Positions 63,378-64,000 of a stretch of DNA of 64,000 nucleotides are shown in pieces. The first letter of the stretch is position 1, and every line of letters begins with the position of its first letter. Position numbers and translations under genes: made by a program. A model generated the notes under the pieces. That model was not told the origin of the DNA. It worked only from the letters and a program-made list of their open reading frames with translations, and ran no database searches. This stretch comes from Meira nashicola (taxonomy: Eukaryota; Basidiomycota; Exobasidiomycetes; Exobasidiales; Brachybasidiaceae). The stretch covers positions 951,178 through 1,015,177 of the forward strand of contig BCJU01000001.1 of assembly GCA_001600355.1 (NCBI GenBank), read 5' to 3'.

Positions 63378-63615
63378 GATAGGACACTCTCTTTTGATTT
63401 TCCCTTTTTTGATTGCGCAATAAAAGCAGTACCCTTGTATTCACACATAGCATTTCATAACAATAATTCATGCTTTTTCATTAATGACAATTGTTCGACT
63501 GAAGAGGGATCGATTGATGTTTTTGTCCATATATATATATGTGTGTCAATTATACAAATGCTATTATTCAAGAGAGAAAGGAGGAAAAAAACGAGATAAA
63601 AAGGGTTCACAATCA
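63378..63615. other. convergent 3' intergenic at right end
   Basis: Short AT-rich gap between the armadillo gene and the RING-finger gene, containing a TATATATATATG run near 63530-63541. No gene seen. Confidence 0.45.
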
Positions 63616-64000
63616 CTAAGCCTCTGCGGATGAAGCGTTTCCTTCGCCATTATTATTGGACGTATCGATAGCTTGACGACGACAAAGCGGGCACGAATTT
63701 TTACTGCTGATCAACCACTTATCCAAACAGCCAGCATGGAACAAATGACCGCAACCGAGTAAACGTCTTTGTTCACCTTCATCTTGCCAATCTTCTAAAC
63801 AAATTAAACATTTCTCACTTGTATTTTCCATGATTTGATGTAATTTTGTTAAAGCTTCAATATCAATTTTTGAACCGTTAACTTTGCGAATATCACTCTT
63901 TTCGATTTGTTCAGGTGTAACTGTATCGTTCACCTTCATTCCTGCAGCTGCCATTGCGCCTAAAAATTCCATCAAAACCATCAAATCTCGCGATGCTTCA
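63616..64000 (-). CDS. RING-H2 finger protein, C-terminal part (runs off window)
   Basis: Only the last 127 or so residues are inside the window; the frame is open to the right edge, so the 5' part is missing. A C-terminal RING-H2 finger is complete, with the C-C-C-H-H-C-C-C order: CLIC, then CGHLFHAGC, and CPLC at the end, about 20 residues before the stop. The pattern of Cys and His fits an E3 ubiquitin ligase of the RING-H2 type. The upstream piece (TPEQIEKSDIRKVNGSKID) is soluble and does not look like a membrane segment. C-terminal RING-H2 fingers occur in several fungal ligases, so I cannot name the gene from this part. The Met at 63981 is internal, not the start. Confidence 0.8.
   Translation of the reverse strand, partial: EASRDLMVLMEFLGAMAAAGMKVNDTVTPEQIEKSDIRKVNGSKIDIEALTKLHQIMENTSEKCLICLEDWQDEGEQRRLLGCGHLFHAGCLDKWLISSKNSCPLCRRQAIDTSNNNGEGNASSAEA

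Overview
This window is nuclear chromosomal DNA of a fungus, most likely a basidiomycete and probably in or near Ustilaginomycotina. The evidence is long, mostly intronless genes, short GT-AG introns (about 58-110 nt, a few of 200-330 nt), and protein families that read as fungal: a PKC1 with HR1-C2-C1-C1-kinase order, a Ste7/Fuz7-type MAP kinase kinase, a MET30/SconB F-box protein, ERG24, a VNX1-type exchanger and a class II DAHP synthase. By eye the DNA is mildly AT-rich. I saw no tRNA, rRNA, transposon, CRISPR array or biosynthetic cluster. The species cannot be named from the sequence alone.

Layout. 0.5-9.5 kb, plus strand: DDB1, ORC2 with five AT-hooks, and an unrecognised single-pass membrane protein. 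10-16.3 kb, minus strand: ERG24 and PKC1. 16.6-19.1 kb, plus strand: a six-exon orphan gene with a possible helix-hairpin-helix region and SUMO-related motifs. 19.3-27.8 kb, minus strand: a large orphan Ser/Thr kinase and a PTC2-type PP2C phosphatase. 28.3-36.2 kb: eIF3i (+), an OHCU-decarboxylase-like protein with an unusual C-terminal extension (-), and a VNX1-type exchanger (+). 36.4-43.7 kb: the SCC2 cohesin loader (-) and PPWD1 (+), back to back across a short promoter holding three MCB boxes. 44.3-49.6 kb: an Ala/Ser-rich membrane protein (+), an acetyl-CoA transporter (-) and the MAP kinase kinase (+). 50-55 kb: COX7c/Cox8 (-), DAHP synthase (+), a small possibly secreted protein (+), eL37 (-) and eL30 (+). 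56-64 kb: MET30 (+), a SmgGDS-like armadillo protein (+), and the C-terminus of a RING-H2 protein running off the right edge (-).

The genes are mainly housekeeping: DNA replication and repair, cohesion, translation, cell-wall and mating signalling, sterol, aromatic amino acid and sulfur control. They do not form one pathway. The most distinctive observations are these. Introns sit on or beside the start codon in several genes: the acceptor touches ATG in eL30, the intron splits A|TG in eL37, and it follows ATG in eIF3i and ATGGCG in PKC1. The ORF-poor locus at 16.6-19.1 kb can be spliced into one orphan SUMO-motif protein. The SCC2/PPWD1 promoter has a tight MCB cluster, and paired E-boxes lie between the divergent eL37/eL30 genes. 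Five AT-hooks in ORC2, an RRxS-rich insert in DDB1 and the OHCU-domain extension are also worth checking.
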